In this document: positions 10,086-18,912 of the stretch, one piece after another | Layout: each line of letters begins with the position of its first letter | Numbering within the stretch: the stretch's first letter is position 1 | Origin: Reyranella sp. | Lineage (GTDB): Bacteria; Pseudomonadota; Alphaproteobacteria; Reyranellales; Reyranellaceae | Reading direction: 5' to 3' | Length of the DNA stretch: 64,000 bases | Assembly (NCBI GenBank): GCA_019750135.1 | Contig: JAIEOV010000016.1 | Location: forward strand, 401,132 to 465,131 | The notes under the pieces: model-generated | Seen by the model: the letters and a program-made list of their open reading frames with translations, nothing else | Told to the model about the DNA's origin: nothing | The model's database searches: none | Position numbers and translations under genes: made by a program

Positions 10086-10985
10086 CTATTCGTCGGCGGC
10101 GCAACGGCTGCCGAAAACGCAGGCCCAGGCACGGGTAAACTCGGCGCCCAGCAGGAAGATCTGCGCCGAATAGAAGATCCAGACCAGCAGCACGATCAGC
10201 GCGCCGGCCGCACCGAAGCTCGAGGCGAGGTTGCTCTGGCCGATATAGAGCGCGATCAAATATTTGCCACCGGCAAACAGCAGGGTGGCGCAGATCGCTC
10301 CGACGATGACGTCGTGCCAGGCGATGGGCGTGTCAGGCAGCACTTTGTACATGCCTGCGAACAAGGCCGAGAGCAGAACGATCGATAAGATGAAATCGAC
10401 CACGACCAGGCTCGCCTCCAGCACCGGAAAGATGCCGTGAAGGAACGTCATGAGGGCGGTGAGAGCGGCGCTGACGGCGAGCGAGACCATCAGCACGAAG
10501 CCGAAGGCGACGACCAGGCCGAGGCTGGCGATCCTCGCCCGCACCAGGCGCGTCAGGGTGGAACTCCGCGGCTTGGCTTTCCACACCGCGTTCAATGATG
10601 ACTGGACCTCGCCGAACACGCCTGTGGTCGCGAGAAGGATGGCGATCAGCCCCAGCACCGTCGCCAGCGTGCCGGTCATCTTGTCCGAGGCGCTGCGGAT
10701 CATGCCCTGCAAGGCCTCGGCGGTCTGTTGCCCCATCAGGCCGCTGAGCTGCCTGACGATCGCACCCTGGGCGGCATCGTGTCCGAACGCCAGGCCGGCG
10801 ACGGCGATCACCACCAGCAAGGTCGGCGCGACGGAGAACAGGGTGAAGTAGGCGATCGCGGCAGCGCGGCTCCAGGCATCGTCCTCGACGAACCCTTCGC
10901 CGGTCAGCCGCAGCAGCAGCCAGACCTTGCCGAGTGTCGTGCGTCCACCGGCGCGCTCGGCGACCGACGGATCGACCGTGGCCAC
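10086..10985 (-). CDS. YihY/BrkB family inner membrane protein
   Basis: 299 residues from a GTG at 10985, which follows the upstream cupin stop by seven bases. A longer frame reaches 11051 but its extra residues are Ala/Arg-rich and overlap the cupin gene. About six membrane helices are visible. The first is flanked by the family motif DDAWSRAAAIAYFTLFSVAPTLL; GVFGEVQSSLNAVWKA and the late DVIVGAICATLLFAGGKYLIALYI block are also typical. The family was once misnamed RNase BN; its role is unknown and probably envelope-related. Probably cotranscribed with the cupin gene. Confidence 0.85.
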   Translation of the reverse strand: MATVDPSVAERAGGRTTLGKVWLLLRLTGEGFVEDDAWSRAAAIAYFTLFSVAPTLLVVIAVAGLAFGHDAAQGAIVRQLSGLMGQQTAEALQGMIRSASDKMTGTLATVLGLIAILLATTGVFGEVQSSLNAVWKAKPRSSTLTRLVRARIASLGLVVAFGFVLMVSLAVSAALTALMTFLHGIFPVLEASLVVVDFILSIVLLSALFAGMYKVLPDTPIAWHDVIVGAICATLLFAGGKYLIALYIGQSNLASSFGAAGALIVLLVWIFYSAQIFLLGAEFTRAWACVFGSRCAADE

Positions 10986-10992
10986 GGCCGCC

Positions 10993-11673
10993 TCAGGCGC
11001 GCAGAGCGCGGCGGCGGCGGGCCGACCGCGCCTTGGCGCGCCGGCTGCCATTGGCCTGGCGCCGCACCGGCGCGGGCTTGCGCCACGACTCGATCAGCGG
11101 CCCGCCGACGCCGTAGACCGGATCCTGGCGCGGCAGCTTGACCTTGGCGATCGCGGACAGCGCGTCGGCGTAGTCGATCTCGTCGGGCCTGGGCTCGTCG
11201 TAACGGCCGCCGGCGGGATAGGCGCCAACCACCAGCAGATCGTCGCTGGCCGTGACGCAACGATGACCGATGCCGGCCGGCAGCACGGCGACGTCGCCGG
11301 CATGCAGGGTGAGCGTGCGACCGCGGCGGCCGCCGAACTCGACCGTCACCTTGCCGCGCGCGAAGCCCAGCACCTCGTGGGTCGCCGAATGGAAATGCAG
11401 GAAGTCGTAGATGCCGTCGCGCCATGCTTCGCGCCAGCCGTGGCGGGCGAAGGTCTCTTCGAACACGGCCGCCGGATCGTACGCCTCATCGAGCTCGAGC
11501 GCGCCGCGATAGACGACCAGCGGCAGGCGATTGTTGGGGGTCTCGCCGTCGTCGCGAAAACGAAAGAGCTGCGGCGCGCGCGCCTGCGTCCGGCGGGCAA
11601 GCTCACGCCGCCCCGGCCGGCCGAAACCGGTCAGCTTCTCGACGATGCGCTTCAGCTCCTGCACCACGGCCAT
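10993..11673 (-). CDS. YjlB-like cupin domain protein
   Basis: 226 residues from ATG 11673 (MAVVQELKRIVEKL). The conserved opening is PQLFRFRDDGETPNNRLPLVVY. The cupin barrel follows, with putative metal ligands in the FLHFHSATHEVLG segment (two His, one Glu) and the second cupin motif GDVAVLPAGIGHRC with its His. This matches the YjlB family, cytosolic and of unknown substrate. The last 30 residues are Arg-rich and unlike the family core. It lies directly upstream of the YihY-like gene on the same strand. Confidence 0.8.
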   Translation of the reverse strand: MAVVQELKRIVEKLTGFGRPGRRELARRTQARAPQLFRFRDDGETPNNRLPLVVYRGALELDEAYDPAAVFEETFARHGWREAWRDGIYDFLHFHSATHEVLGFARGKVTVEFGGRRGRTLTLHAGDVAVLPAGIGHRCVTASDDLLVVGAYPAGGRYDEPRPDEIDYADALSAIAKVKLPRQDPVYGVGGPLIESWRKPAPVRRQANGSRRAKARSARRRRALRA

Positions 11674-11706
11674 GGCGGAGCAACGCATCCAAGGCCGGAA
11701 GGCTGC

Positions 11707-12213
11707 CTATTTTGCGCCGGGCGGCACGATCTTCATGACGAAGGAGGTCGGCGGCTCGGTCGGGCCGAACGGGCCCGGCACCTTGTTGGCGACCGGCGGG
11801 ACGCTGCGCAGATAGGCCACGATCGCATCGACATCCTGCTTGGTGAGGTTGGCGAAGGCGTGCCATGGCATGATCGGCGCCAGCATGCGGCCATCGGGAC
11901 GCTGGCCTTTTTGGATCGCCGTCACGATTTGGGCGTCGGTCCAGCTGCCGAGCCCGGTCGCCTTGTCCGGCGTCAGGTTGGGACCATGGAAGACCCCGAG
12001 TCCGGGCAGTTCGAAGCCCACGTCCGAACCGCCGAGGAAGCGGGCCATATCGGGCTTGCCGAGGAAGTAACCCGGCGTGTGGCAGTCGTGGCAGCTGGCA
12101 ATGGTGACCAGATATTTTCCACGGGCGACGGCGGCCGGATCGGCGGCGTTGGCCGGCATCAGCGGCAGTGTCGCCAATGCCGCGACGGCAGAAAGCAGGA
12201 TCGATTTTGTCAT
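11707..12213 (-). CDS. Periplasmic c-type cytochrome
   Basis: 168 residues with a Sec signal peptide (SILLSAVAALATLPLMPANA). A single haem-binding site, CHDCH, lies about 20 residues into the mature protein, and candidate axial Met residues are in RMLAPIMPWHAF. It resembles the mono-haem subunits that accept electrons from membrane or molybdopterin dehydrogenases. GGGGGCAC precedes the ATG. No dehydrogenase gene is adjacent, so the partner is unknown. Confidence 0.88.
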   Translation of the reverse strand: MTKSILLSAVAALATLPLMPANAADPAAVARGKYLVTIASCHDCHTPGYFLGKPDMARFLGGSDVGFELPGLGVFHGPNLTPDKATGLGSWTDAQIVTAIQKGQRPDGRMLAPIMPWHAFANLTKQDVDAIVAYLRSVPPVANKVPGPFGPTEPPTSFVMKIVPPGAK

Positions 12214-12273
12214 GTGCCCCCCAATAGCCGGCGCACCATAGAGCGGCCGGCGCCCTCCCTGCTAGAGTAAGTC

Positions 12274-12729
12274 GTGGACAATCTCGTGATACGCGATGCC
12301 GGCCCCGATGACGCAGCCGCGATCAGCGCGCTGGTGCAGCACACGGTTCGGACATCCAACGGCAAGGACTATCCCGCGCAGGCGATCGAGCTGATCGTCG
12401 CCAACTTCGCCGCTGACAAGGTCGGCCAGCGCATGGCCGAGCGCGACGTGTTCGTCTGCCAGAGCGGCACGCGCATTGTCGGCACGATCGCGCTGGGCGG
12501 CGACAGGCTGCGCTCGCTGTTCGTCGATCCCGAGCTGCAGCAGGCCGGCATCGGCGCACGGCTGGTCGCCCATCTCGAGATGCATGCGCGCAAGGTCGGC
12601 GTCCGCGAGCTCAGCCTCTCTTCGTCACTCACCGCACGCGGCTTCTACGAACGGCTCGGTTATCGTTTCATCGAGTTGCAGGAGCACGACGGCGTGTCGA
12701 CCTTCCTGATGGTCAAGACGCTCCGCTAG
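12274..12729 (+). CDS. GNAT family N-acetyltransferase
   Basis: 151 residues from a GTG start. It has the GNAT fold motifs: motif A around LRSLFVDPELQQAGIGARLVAHLE (acetyl-CoA pyrophosphate loop QxxGIGxxL) and motif B around ARGFYERLGYRFIE. The substrate is not identifiable. The last 17 bases overlap, tail to tail, the 3' end of the histidine kinase gene on the other strand. Confidence 0.88.
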   Translation: MDNLVIRDAGPDDAAAISALVQHTVRTSNGKDYPAQAIELIVANFAADKVGQRMAERDVFVCQSGTRIVGTIALGGDRLRSLFVDPELQQAGIGARLVAHLEMHARKVGVRELSLSSSLTARGFYERLGYRFIELQEHDGVSTFLMVKTLR

Positions 12730-13777
12730 GCACGGCGCCCTCGAGCGCGTTGCTGGCGGGGCAGGTGAAGCGCCAGACGATGCCACCGGGTGCAAAGTCG
12801 AGCACCGCCGAGCCGTCCAGCGCCTGGGCAATCATGCGCTCGATCACCGTGCGGCCGAAGCCGGCGCGGCGCGGCAGCACGACAGGCGGGCCGCCGTCCT
12901 CCAGCCAAGTCATGCTTAGATTGCCCTCCTCGACCGACCAGTCGACGCGTATCGTACCGTCGCCGGCCAGCGCGCCATGCTTGACCGCGTTGGTCGCAAG
13001 CTCGTGCAGCGCCATGCCGACCGCCTGGGCGGCGGCCGGCATCAGGCGCAGCGACGGGCCGGCCATCACGACACGGCGTTCGAGGTTGGCGACGAAGGCG
13101 GCGAGCTGGGAACGGACCAGCGTCGCCAGCTCCACGCCCTGCCACTTGCCCGAGATCAGCAGGCTGTTGGACGCGGCGAGGCCGGCAACGCGCTGCGTCA
13201 AACGCTTGGCGAAGGCTTTGGTGTCAGCACTGTCCGCCGTCTGGTGCGCGAGCGCCTGCACCACGGTCAGCAGGTTGTTGGCGCGATGGTTGAGCTCGTT
13301 CATCAGCAGGCGGACGTGCTCCTCGGCCCACTTGCGCTCGGTGACGTCGATGTCGACGCCGCTGTAGCGCACCGGCTTGCCGCCGTCGTCGCGCACCGTG
13401 CGGCCACGGCCAAAGATCCAGCGCAATTCGCCGTCCGACGGCCGGATGATGCGGTACTCGACCTCGTAACAATCGACGCCGCGCGCCAGGGCTTCGCGAA
13501 AGCCCTGCCGCACCCGCTCCGCATCGTCCGGATGGCGCACGGCGCGCACGACGTCGTTGGCGATCGGCTCGGCGGAAACCGGCAGGCCCATGAGGCGAAA
13601 GAAGGTCGGCGTGGCGCGCACCATGTCGGTGGCGAGATCGGTATCCCAGATACCGATGCCGGCCGACTGCTCGGCCAAAGCGAGCAAACCCTGGCTTTGC
13701 TTCAAAGCCTCGGCCAACTCGTCCGGATCGCCCCCCAGGCGCATGAAGAACGGCGGATCGGAAGTCGTCTTACCCAT
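12713..13777 (-). CDS. PAS-domain HWE-family sensor histidine kinase
   Basis: 354 residues, no membrane span, so probably cytosolic. A PAS/PAC sensor region (about 30-155) has GIGIWDTDLATDMVR and the PAC end YSGVDIDVTERKWAE. The kinase part has the phosphoacceptor box LMNELNHRANNLLTVVQAL, the N box HELATNAVKHGAL, and the WLE triplet (LSMTWLEDGGPPV) that replaces the F/G1 layout and gives HWE kinases their name. These are alphaproteobacterial and often sense light or general stress. No response regulator is adjacent. Confidence 0.9.
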   Translation of the reverse strand: MGKTTSDPPFFMRLGGDPDELAEALKQSQGLLALAEQSAGIGIWDTDLATDMVRATPTFFRLMGLPVSAEPIANDVVRAVRHPDDAERVRQGFREALARGVDCYEVEYRIIRPSDGELRWIFGRGRTVRDDGGKPVRYSGVDIDVTERKWAEEHVRLLMNELNHRANNLLTVVQALAHQTADSADTKAFAKRLTQRVAGLAASNSLLISGKWQGVELATLVRSQLAAFVANLERRVVMAGPSLRLMPAAAQAVGMALHELATNAVKHGALAGDGTIRVDWSVEEGNLSMTWLEDGGPPVVLPRRAGFGRTVIERMIAQALDGSAVLDFAPGGIVWRFTCPASNALEGAVPSGAS

Positions 13778-13782
13778 CGCCT

Positions 13783-13832
13783 CTCACGGCGCGCAGCCGC
13801 CGGCAAACCCTGCCGGTTCGACGCGCCGTGAG
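13783..13832. terminator. Hairpin between CBS-protein and HWE kinase genes
   Basis: Bases 13783-13793 and 13822-13832 are exact 11-base complements, and inside them CCGGC / GCCGG pair around a short loop. The element lies in the 78-base gap between the CBS-domain gene and the kinase gene, both leftward. It could end the CBS transcript or act as an attenuator of the kinase gene. There is no T-tract, so it is not a textbook terminator. Confidence 0.5.
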
Positions 13833-13855
13833 CAAGGGCTTTGGCCGTTTCCGGC

Positions 13856-14311
13856 TTACATCCCGCCGCTGCGCTCGTTGGCGCCCTGGGTGTGCTCGCC
13901 GCCGGGCTGGGCGATCTGGCGCAGCGCATTGCCGACCCGCTGGCCACGCTCGGCCTGCGCCAGGTCGGCCAGGGACAGGATGCCGACCAGCCGCTTGCTG
14001 CGATTGAGCACGGGCAGGCGGCGGATCTGCAGTTCGCCCATGTTCTGGGCGACGTGGGCGCTGTCCTCGTCCTCGAAGCAGAATTTGACGTCCTCGCTCA
14101 TCACCTCGCTGACCGGCGTCTTGGGTCCCTTGCCCTCGGCGATGGCGCGCACGGCGATGTCGCGGTCGGTGATGGTGCCGACCAGCCGGTCGTCGTCGCC
14201 GACCGGCAGCAGGCCGGCGTCGATCGCCAGCATCATGCGGGCGACATCTTCGATGGTGTGGTCGGGCCGGGCGACGCAAACGTCGCGCGTCATGATCTCG
14301 CTCACTTTCAT
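13856..14311 (-). CDS. Tandem CBS-domain protein
   Basis: 151 residues with a good AAGGAGAA site before the ATG. Two CBS motifs are clear: MKVSEIMTRDVCVARPDHTI with VGTITDRDIAVRAI, and VSEVMSEDVKFCFEDED with RLVGILSLADLA. The final 25 residues (GGEHTQGANERSGGM) look disordered. Stand-alone CBS pairs bind adenine nucleotides and act as energy or stress sensors; no target is known here. It sits 21 bases downstream of the methyltransferase-esterase fusion and may share its transcript. Confidence 0.9.
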   Translation of the reverse strand: MKVSEIMTRDVCVARPDHTIEDVARMMLAIDAGLLPVGDDDRLVGTITDRDIAVRAIAEGKGPKTPVSEVMSEDVKFCFEDEDSAHVAQNMGELQIRRLPVLNRSKRLVGILSLADLAQAERGQRVGNALRQIAQPGGEHTQGANERSGGM

Positions 14312-14332
14312 GGCGTTCTCCTTGGGTTGCGG

Positions 14333-16315
14333 TCAGAGCCCGAACGGATAAGTCTCCGGCATGTCCGGGCGTTGCGCGGTGGGTAGCGGCGTCACCGCCG
14401 TGGTGCGGTCGAACCACACATAGGCGTCGAACTGGCCGGGCAGCTCGACCTCGGCATAGTGGCTCTGCAGCTCGGTCTCGGGCCGATAGATGACGCCGAT
14501 GAAGCGTTCCAGCCGCGGGCTGCGCAGGCGGCGACGCAGCTCGCCCGGTACATCGAGATGCAGCACGGCGCGCGGCAGGCCGGCGGCATGGAACTGGCGC
14601 TCGATGCTGTCCTCGCGCGAGGGCCGCACCTCCTTCACTTCCATTGGCGCGTCCCAGTCCGAGGCGGCGGCGACGGTGCCGGCATGGGTGCCGAAACCGA
14701 TGAGGGCGGCCTCCTCGCCGGAGCGGCCGCGGCACAGCTCGCCGAGATTGAGCTCGCCCTTGACGCGGCCCATGTCGGTGAAGCGGGCGTCACCGATATG
14801 CGAGTTGTGCGCCCAGACCACGGCCTTCGCCCCCGCGCCGTGATGGGCGAGCAGATGCTGCAAGGTCTCGAACATGTGGCGGTCGCGCAGGTTCCAGCTC
14901 TCGGCGCTGCCGTAGTACATGGCCCGGTAATAGCGCTCGGCGGCAGCGGCCAGGCGGGCATTCTGCGCGGCATCGAAGAACTGCTCGCCGTCATGGGCGG
15001 CATAGTCCAACCGCTTGGCCAGGAGATCGCGCAGAGCCGCCACCATGTCGGCTTCGCAGGCGCGGTAGCGCTCGCTCAGCACGGCGCGGCCGTAGACGGC
15101 GGGATCGTGCTGCCACGGCGTGAGGCAGCCGTAGCGCTCGCGCGCCACCTTGGCCGCGGTCGGATCGACCTTGTCGAGATAGGCCAGCACCGCGGCGATC
15201 GAATCCGCCAAGCTGTAGATATCGAGACCGAAGAAGCCGGCGCGGCGCTCGGCCGGCTGGCCGTCGTTGTGGCTGCGCAGCCATTCGACGAAGGCCTCGA
15301 CGTCGGTGTTGCGCCACATCCACGTCGGGAAGCGGCGGAACGCCGGGGGCGCGCCCGGTCGTGCCGGCAGATGACGCACATGGCGGTCGATGGTGAATGC
15401 ATCGGGCCAGTCGGCCTCGACGGCCACGAAGCTGAAGCCGTGCCGTTCGATCAAGCGCCGGGTGATCGCCGCACGGGCGCGATAGAATTCCGACGTGCCG
15501 TGGCTTGCCTCGCCCAAAAGCACGACACGGCGGTCGGCGTAACGATCGAAGGCGCTGGCGAAGGTCGGATCGTCCAGGTTGGGCAAGGGCTGCTCCGCCG
15601 CGCGGATGAGCTGATGCAGGCCACTTGGCGGCCGCGACGGTTGGCGGGGCTTGCGGGTCTCGTGTTCTTCCGGCCAGGCCTGCTCGCCGATCAGAGGCAC
15701 GAAGCGGACGTGCTCGATCTCCTCCTCGTGCCAGGTCTCGGGGCCGGTACGCGTCAGCCGGATCAGGCGTTGTTGCGTCGGCGTGTCGCCGACCGGCATC
15801 ACCAGGCGGCCGTCAACGGCAAGCTGGGCGCGCCACGCCTCGGGCACGCGCGGGCCGCCGGCGGTGGCGATGATGGCGTCGAACGGCGCCTGCTCGGGCC
15901 AGCCCAAGGTGCCGTCGCCGGTGCGCACCTCGACATTGTCATAGCCGAGCTGGCGCAGCCGCGCGCGGGCGAGCTCGGCAAGCGCGGGATGGCGCTCGAT
16001 GGTGAAGACGCGCCCCGCCAGCTCGCCCAACACGGCTGCGGCGTAGCCCGAGCCCGATCCGATCTCGAGCACGCGATCGAGCGGTCCGATATCGGCGGCC
16101 TCCGCCATGCGCGCCACGATATAGGGCTGCGAGATGGTCTGGCCTTCCTCGATCGGCAGCGGCGTGTCCTCGTAGGCGAATTCCTGCATCGCTTCCGGCA
16201 GGAATGTCTCGCGGGGCACTTTTTCCATCGCCGCGAGGACGCGGCGGTCGGCGATGCCGCGGCCCGCGATCTGGCGGCGGACCATGCGTCGACGCGGATC
16301 GATGACGGTGGCCAT
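14333..16315 (-). CDS. Protein-L-isoaspartate O-methyltransferase / erythromycin esterase-like fusion
   Basis: 660 residues from ATG 16315; an upstream TTG is less likely. Residues 1-210 are a PCMT-type methyltransferase: VPRETFLP, GQTISQPYIVARM, and the SAM motif VLEIGSGSGYAAAV at about 82-95. This repairs isoaspartyl residues in aged proteins. After a short Pro/Arg linker, residues from about 240 on form an erythromycin esterase-like (EreA/EreC, DUF2075-like) domain with GEASHGTSEFY (268-278), VAVEADWPDAF and WAHNSHIGD holding the expected Glu and His residues. The fusion recurs in alphaproteobacteria; the esterase half is rarely a real macrolide esterase. It is read through uninterrupted. 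Confidence 0.9.
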   Translation of the reverse strand: MATVIDPRRRMVRRQIAGRGIADRRVLAAMEKVPRETFLPEAMQEFAYEDTPLPIEEGQTISQPYIVARMAEAADIGPLDRVLEIGSGSGYAAAVLGELAGRVFTIERHPALAELARARLRQLGYDNVEVRTGDGTLGWPEQAPFDAIIATAGGPRVPEAWRAQLAVDGRLVMPVGDTPTQQRLIRLTRTGPETWHEEEIEHVRFVPLIGEQAWPEEHETRKPRQPSRPPSGLHQLIRAAEQPLPNLDDPTFASAFDRYADRRVVLLGEASHGTSEFYRARAAITRRLIERHGFSFVAVEADWPDAFTIDRHVRHLPARPGAPPAFRRFPTWMWRNTDVEAFVEWLRSHNDGQPAERRAGFFGLDIYSLADSIAAVLAYLDKVDPTAAKVARERYGCLTPWQHDPAVYGRAVLSERYRACEADMVAALRDLLAKRLDYAAHDGEQFFDAAQNARLAAAAERYYRAMYYGSAESWNLRDRHMFETLQHLLAHHGAGAKAVVWAHNSHIGDARFTDMGRVKGELNLGELCRGRSGEEAALIGFGTHAGTVAAASDWDAPMEVKEVRPSREDSIERQFHAAGLPRAVLHLDVPGELRRRLRSPRLERFIGVIYRPETELQSHYAEVELPGQFDAYVWFDRTTAVTPLPTAQRPDMPETYPFGL

Positions 16316-16361
16316 GACCGCCAAACGACCCGCGCCGACGCGAGTTGCCGGAACTTGTGAC

Positions 16362-16598
16362 CTATTTCGGACGGCTGGGATTCTTCTCGAACCCCTTGGG
16401 ATCGCCCGACTTGCCCTTGGCCTCGGCCGCCTTCAGCTCGGCGGCTTCCTTGGAATCGAGGGCGCGTTTCGCTTCCTGCGCCGCCTCGTCGACTTTGCCC
16501 TTCTTCAGGAACTTCTCCGTCGCCTCATTGTAGGCCTTGGTGCCGCTGTAGCTGCCCTCGCCTTCGATACGGTCGTCCTTCTTCGACTTGTCGTCCAT
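16362..16598 (-). CDS. Small hydrophilic hypothetical protein
   Basis: 78 residues, almost all charged or small, starting MDDKSKKDDRIEGEGSY, with an AAGGAG site at good distance. The middle (AYNEATEKFLKKGKVDEAAQEAKRAL) should be helical and amphipathic. The tail is KGKSGDPKGFEKNPSRPK. It resembles the small stress-induced hydrophilic proteins found in rhizobia and relatives; no catalytic motif. Function unknown. Lies between the fusion enzyme and the TAXI receptor, same strand. Confidence 0.75.
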   Translation of the reverse strand: MDDKSKKDDRIEGEGSYSGTKAYNEATEKFLKKGKVDEAAQEAKRALDSKEAAELKAAEAKGKSGDPKGFEKNPSRPK

Positions 16599-16649
16599 GC
16601 AACGCTCCTTGGCTTGTGCAGCTTAGGAAACGTGTTTGGCGACACGAGG

Positions 16650-17594
16650 TTACGAGCGGCTGAGGCCGTTTTCCTTGAAATACCGTGCAACCCCGGGATG
16701 GAGGCGATTGGCCGGTGCGGCGGCCATAGTGTTCTTCGCGGTGGTGTCGACGAGTTGCTGCGGTGCGCCACCCTGCCGCTCCAGCTCATGCAACGCCTTG
16801 GCCAGGCGGTAGGCCACGCCGTCGTCGAGATCGGGGCGCGCCAGCACGAAGCTCCACGAGCCGACGGAGCGAATGGCCTCGTCCTGGCCGGGAAAGCTGC
16901 CGGCCGCCTGCGTGACCGGCTTCAGGAAGGCGTGCTTGGCGAGGATGCGCTTGATCTCCTCGCCGTCGGGCGCCACGAAGCGCGCGCCCTTGTCGCTCTT
17001 GGCGACCGTGGTGAATCCCGGCCAGCCGGCGCCGCCGCCCCACAGGGCCGCAACGCGGCCGTCGAGCACCATGGCCGGCCCGTCGCCCGCGCGCTCGAGA
17101 TAGATCGGCTGGAAATCCTTGGCGGCATCGAGGCCGAGGCCATCCATGGCATAGCGGCCGAGGATCACCAGGCCCGAGCCCTGCGCGCCCCAGGCGATCG
17201 GCTTGCCCTTGAGATCGGCGATCGAACGATAGGGCGAATCGGCCCGCACCACGAACATGCCGGCGGTGGGATACATCGCCGTGATGACTTTCAGGTTGGC
17301 CGGCGACCGGCCGATGCCCGACAGCGCCTCGTGCACGACCTCGCCCTGCACCAAAGCGATGTCGAGCGTGCCGGCTTCGAGGCGCGGCACGTTCTCGGTG
17401 CTGCCCTTGGTGTTGATCGCCTCGATCTCCAGGCCGGGATCGGTGCGGCGCACGCCCTCGACGAAGGCCGCGCCATAGACCGGGAAGCCGCCGCCCGGCG
17501 TCGCGGTGCCGAGGGTGATCTTCACGGGCTGCGCCCGGGCCGGCAAGGCTGCCAGAGCGGCAGCGCCGAACAGAAAATGTCTGCGATGGGGCAT
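16650..17594 (-). CDS. TAXI family TRAP transporter solute receptor
   Basis: 314 residues with an Arg-rich signal peptide (MPHRRHFLFGAAALAALPARA). Family motifs are ITLGTATPGGGFPVYGAAF at the mature N-terminus, ERAGDGPAMVLDGRVAALW in the middle, and the ligand-gripping GTLDIALVQGEVVHEAL segment. TAXI receptors feed DctQM-type TRAP permeases. No permease gene is present here, so it either works with a distant permease or has been recruited as a sensor. It starts six bases after the DmeF-type exporter ends, implying one transcript. Confidence 0.88.
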   Translation of the reverse strand: MPHRRHFLFGAAALAALPARAQPVKITLGTATPGGGFPVYGAAFVEGVRRTDPGLEIEAINTKGSTENVPRLEAGTLDIALVQGEVVHEALSGIGRSPANLKVITAMYPTAGMFVVRADSPYRSIADLKGKPIAWGAQGSGLVILGRYAMDGLGLDAAKDFQPIYLERAGDGPAMVLDGRVAALWGGGAGWPGFTTVAKSDKGARFVAPDGEEIKRILAKHAFLKPVTQAAGSFPGQDEAIRSVGSWSFVLARPDLDDGVAYRLAKALHELERQGGAPQQLVDTTAKNTMAAAPANRLHPGVARYFKENGLSRS

Positions 17595-17600
17595 GGCATG

Positions 17601-18563
17601 TCAGTGGCTGTGGTTGCAGCGGTGGACTTCGACCGTGACATGGCTCAGCCGCCCAAGGTCGGCCAGGCGCATCTTATAGTCGAGGGCGGGCAGCGGCGAA
17701 TCCGACACCAGCGAGACGATGGCGGCGTGATGGCCGGGTCCCACGCGCCAGACATGCAGGTCGGCGATGCGGTCGTCGCCCTGCTCAAGCCGCGCGCGGA
17801 TCGCCGCGTCCAGCTCGGCATCGGGCGCCGCGTCGAGGAGCACCGCGCCGGCGTCGCGCATCAGGCCCCACGACCAGTGGGCGATCACCAGCGCGCCGAC
17901 GATGCCGATCGCGGGGTCGAGCCAGGTCCAGCCATAGCCCCATGCCGCCAACAGGGCGGCGATCGCCAGCACCGACGTCAGGGCGTCGGCCATGACGTGG
18001 AAGAACGCGGCGCGCAGGTTGTGGTCATGGTCGTGGTGATGGTGGTGGTCGTCATCGTGATCATGCCCGTGGCTGTGATCGTGGCTGTGATCGTGCCCAC
18101 GATCGTGGCCCGCGCCGAGGATCCAGGCGCTCAGCAGATTGACCCCCAGGCCGACCGCGGCGATCACGGTCGCCTCGGGATAATGGATGGGCACGGGCTG
18201 GAAGACCCGCACCACGGATTCGTAGCCGATCAGCAGCGCGATCAGTGCCAGCAGCACGGCGCTCGCGAAGCCGGCGAGGTCGCCCAGCTTGCCGGTGCCG
18301 AAGGCGAAGCGCGGGTCGCGCGCGTGCCGACGGGCGAAGCGATAGGCGAAGGCGGCGATGGCGAGCGCGCCGGCATGGGTCGACATGTGCCAGCCGTCGG
18401 CCAACAGCGCCATCGAGCCGAACAGCGTGCCGCCGGCGATCTCGGCCACCATCATCGTGGCGGTCAGGCCGACCACCAGCCAGGTGCGCCGTTCGTTGCG
18501 GTCGTGGGCGGCGCCCAGGAAGACGTGGTCGTGGCGCCAGTCATCGAGCGTGTGGCTATGCAT
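17601..18563 (-). CDS. dmeF: DmeF-type CDF cobalt/nickel exporter
   Basis: 320 residues. The opening MHSHTLDDWRHDHVFLGAA and the NERRTW segment are typical of DmeF rather than ZitB/CzcD. Six helices are visible; transport-site residues lie in LLADGWHMSTHAGAL and FFHVMADALTSV. Between helices 4 and 5 is a striking His/Asp loop of about 30 residues (repeats of HDHSHDHSHGHDH). CDF proteins export divalent metal from the cytosol in exchange for protons. A C-terminal metal-binding domain ends in CNHSH. No dmeR regulator is adjacent; the upstream gene, eight bases away, encodes a DUF3297 protein. Confidence 0.92.
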   Translation of the reverse strand: MHSHTLDDWRHDHVFLGAAHDRNERRTWLVVGLTATMMVAEIAGGTLFGSMALLADGWHMSTHAGALAIAAFAYRFARRHARDPRFAFGTGKLGDLAGFASAVLLALIALLIGYESVVRVFQPVPIHYPEATVIAAVGLGVNLLSAWILGAGHDRGHDHSHDHSHGHDHDDDHHHHHDHDHNLRAAFFHVMADALTSVLAIAALLAAWGYGWTWLDPAIGIVGALVIAHWSWGLMRDAGAVLLDAAPDAELDAAIRARLEQGDDRIADLHVWRVGPGHHAAIVSLVSDSPLPALDYKMRLADLGRLSHVTVEVHRCNHSH

Positions 18564-18571
18564 GACGGACC

Positions 18572-18826
18572 CTACTTCTCGAGATAAGGCTCGACCTTGC
18601 CGGTGAGCTTGATGGTCAGCGGATTGCCCTTGCGATCGACCGTCTTGCCGACGGCGACGCGGATCCAGCCCTCGCTGACGCAGTACTCCTCGACGTTGGT
18701 CTTCTCCTGGCCGTCGAACTTGATGCCGACGCCGCGCGTCAGCAGCGCCTCGTCGTAGTACGGGCTCTTGGGGTTGGTCGAAAGGCGGTCGGGCAGTTGT
18801 CCGGGCGATGATGATGTGTCGGTCAT
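18572..18826 (-). CDS. DUF3297 family protein
   Basis: 84 residues from ATG 18826; upstream in-frame codons read as non-coding. The family core is nearly complete: LPDRLSTNPKSPYYDEALLT, GIKFDGQEKTNVEEYCVSEG, and a conserved VDRKGNPLTIKLTGKVEPY ending. DUF3297 proteins are small, cytosolic and of unknown function, found widely in proteobacteria. It is the first gene of the probable operon DUF3297-dmeF-TAXI. Confidence 0.9.
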   Translation of the reverse strand: MTDTSSSPGQLPDRLSTNPKSPYYDEALLTRGVGIKFDGQEKTNVEEYCVSEGWIRVAVGKTVDRKGNPLTIKLTGKVEPYLEK

Positions 18827-18912
18827 GGTAATGAAAACATTAGGGAAGAAACGTTGGGTGCCGAACCCGGTTGTACAGAGTTTCTCCCATGAGGTCTTGC
18901 AGCACCGCCGAC

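Noticed and set aside
14459..16360. A 633-codon open frame on the plus strand
   Set aside because: It is exactly antisense to the methyltransferase-esterase fusion. Its composition (Gly, Ala, Arg, His-rich, no domains) is what high-GC coding DNA gives on the other strand.
18030..18105. Tandem-looking GTGATCGTGGCTGT repeats, considered as a CRISPR or VNTR
   Set aside because: They encode the His/Asp metal-binding loop of DmeF; spacing is irregular and there are no spacers.
16254..18587. A 777-codon plus-strand open frame
   Set aside because: Antisense to three well-supported genes (small hydrophilic protein, TAXI receptor, DmeF); its Val/Ile/Met repeats are the reverse reading of the DmeF His loop.
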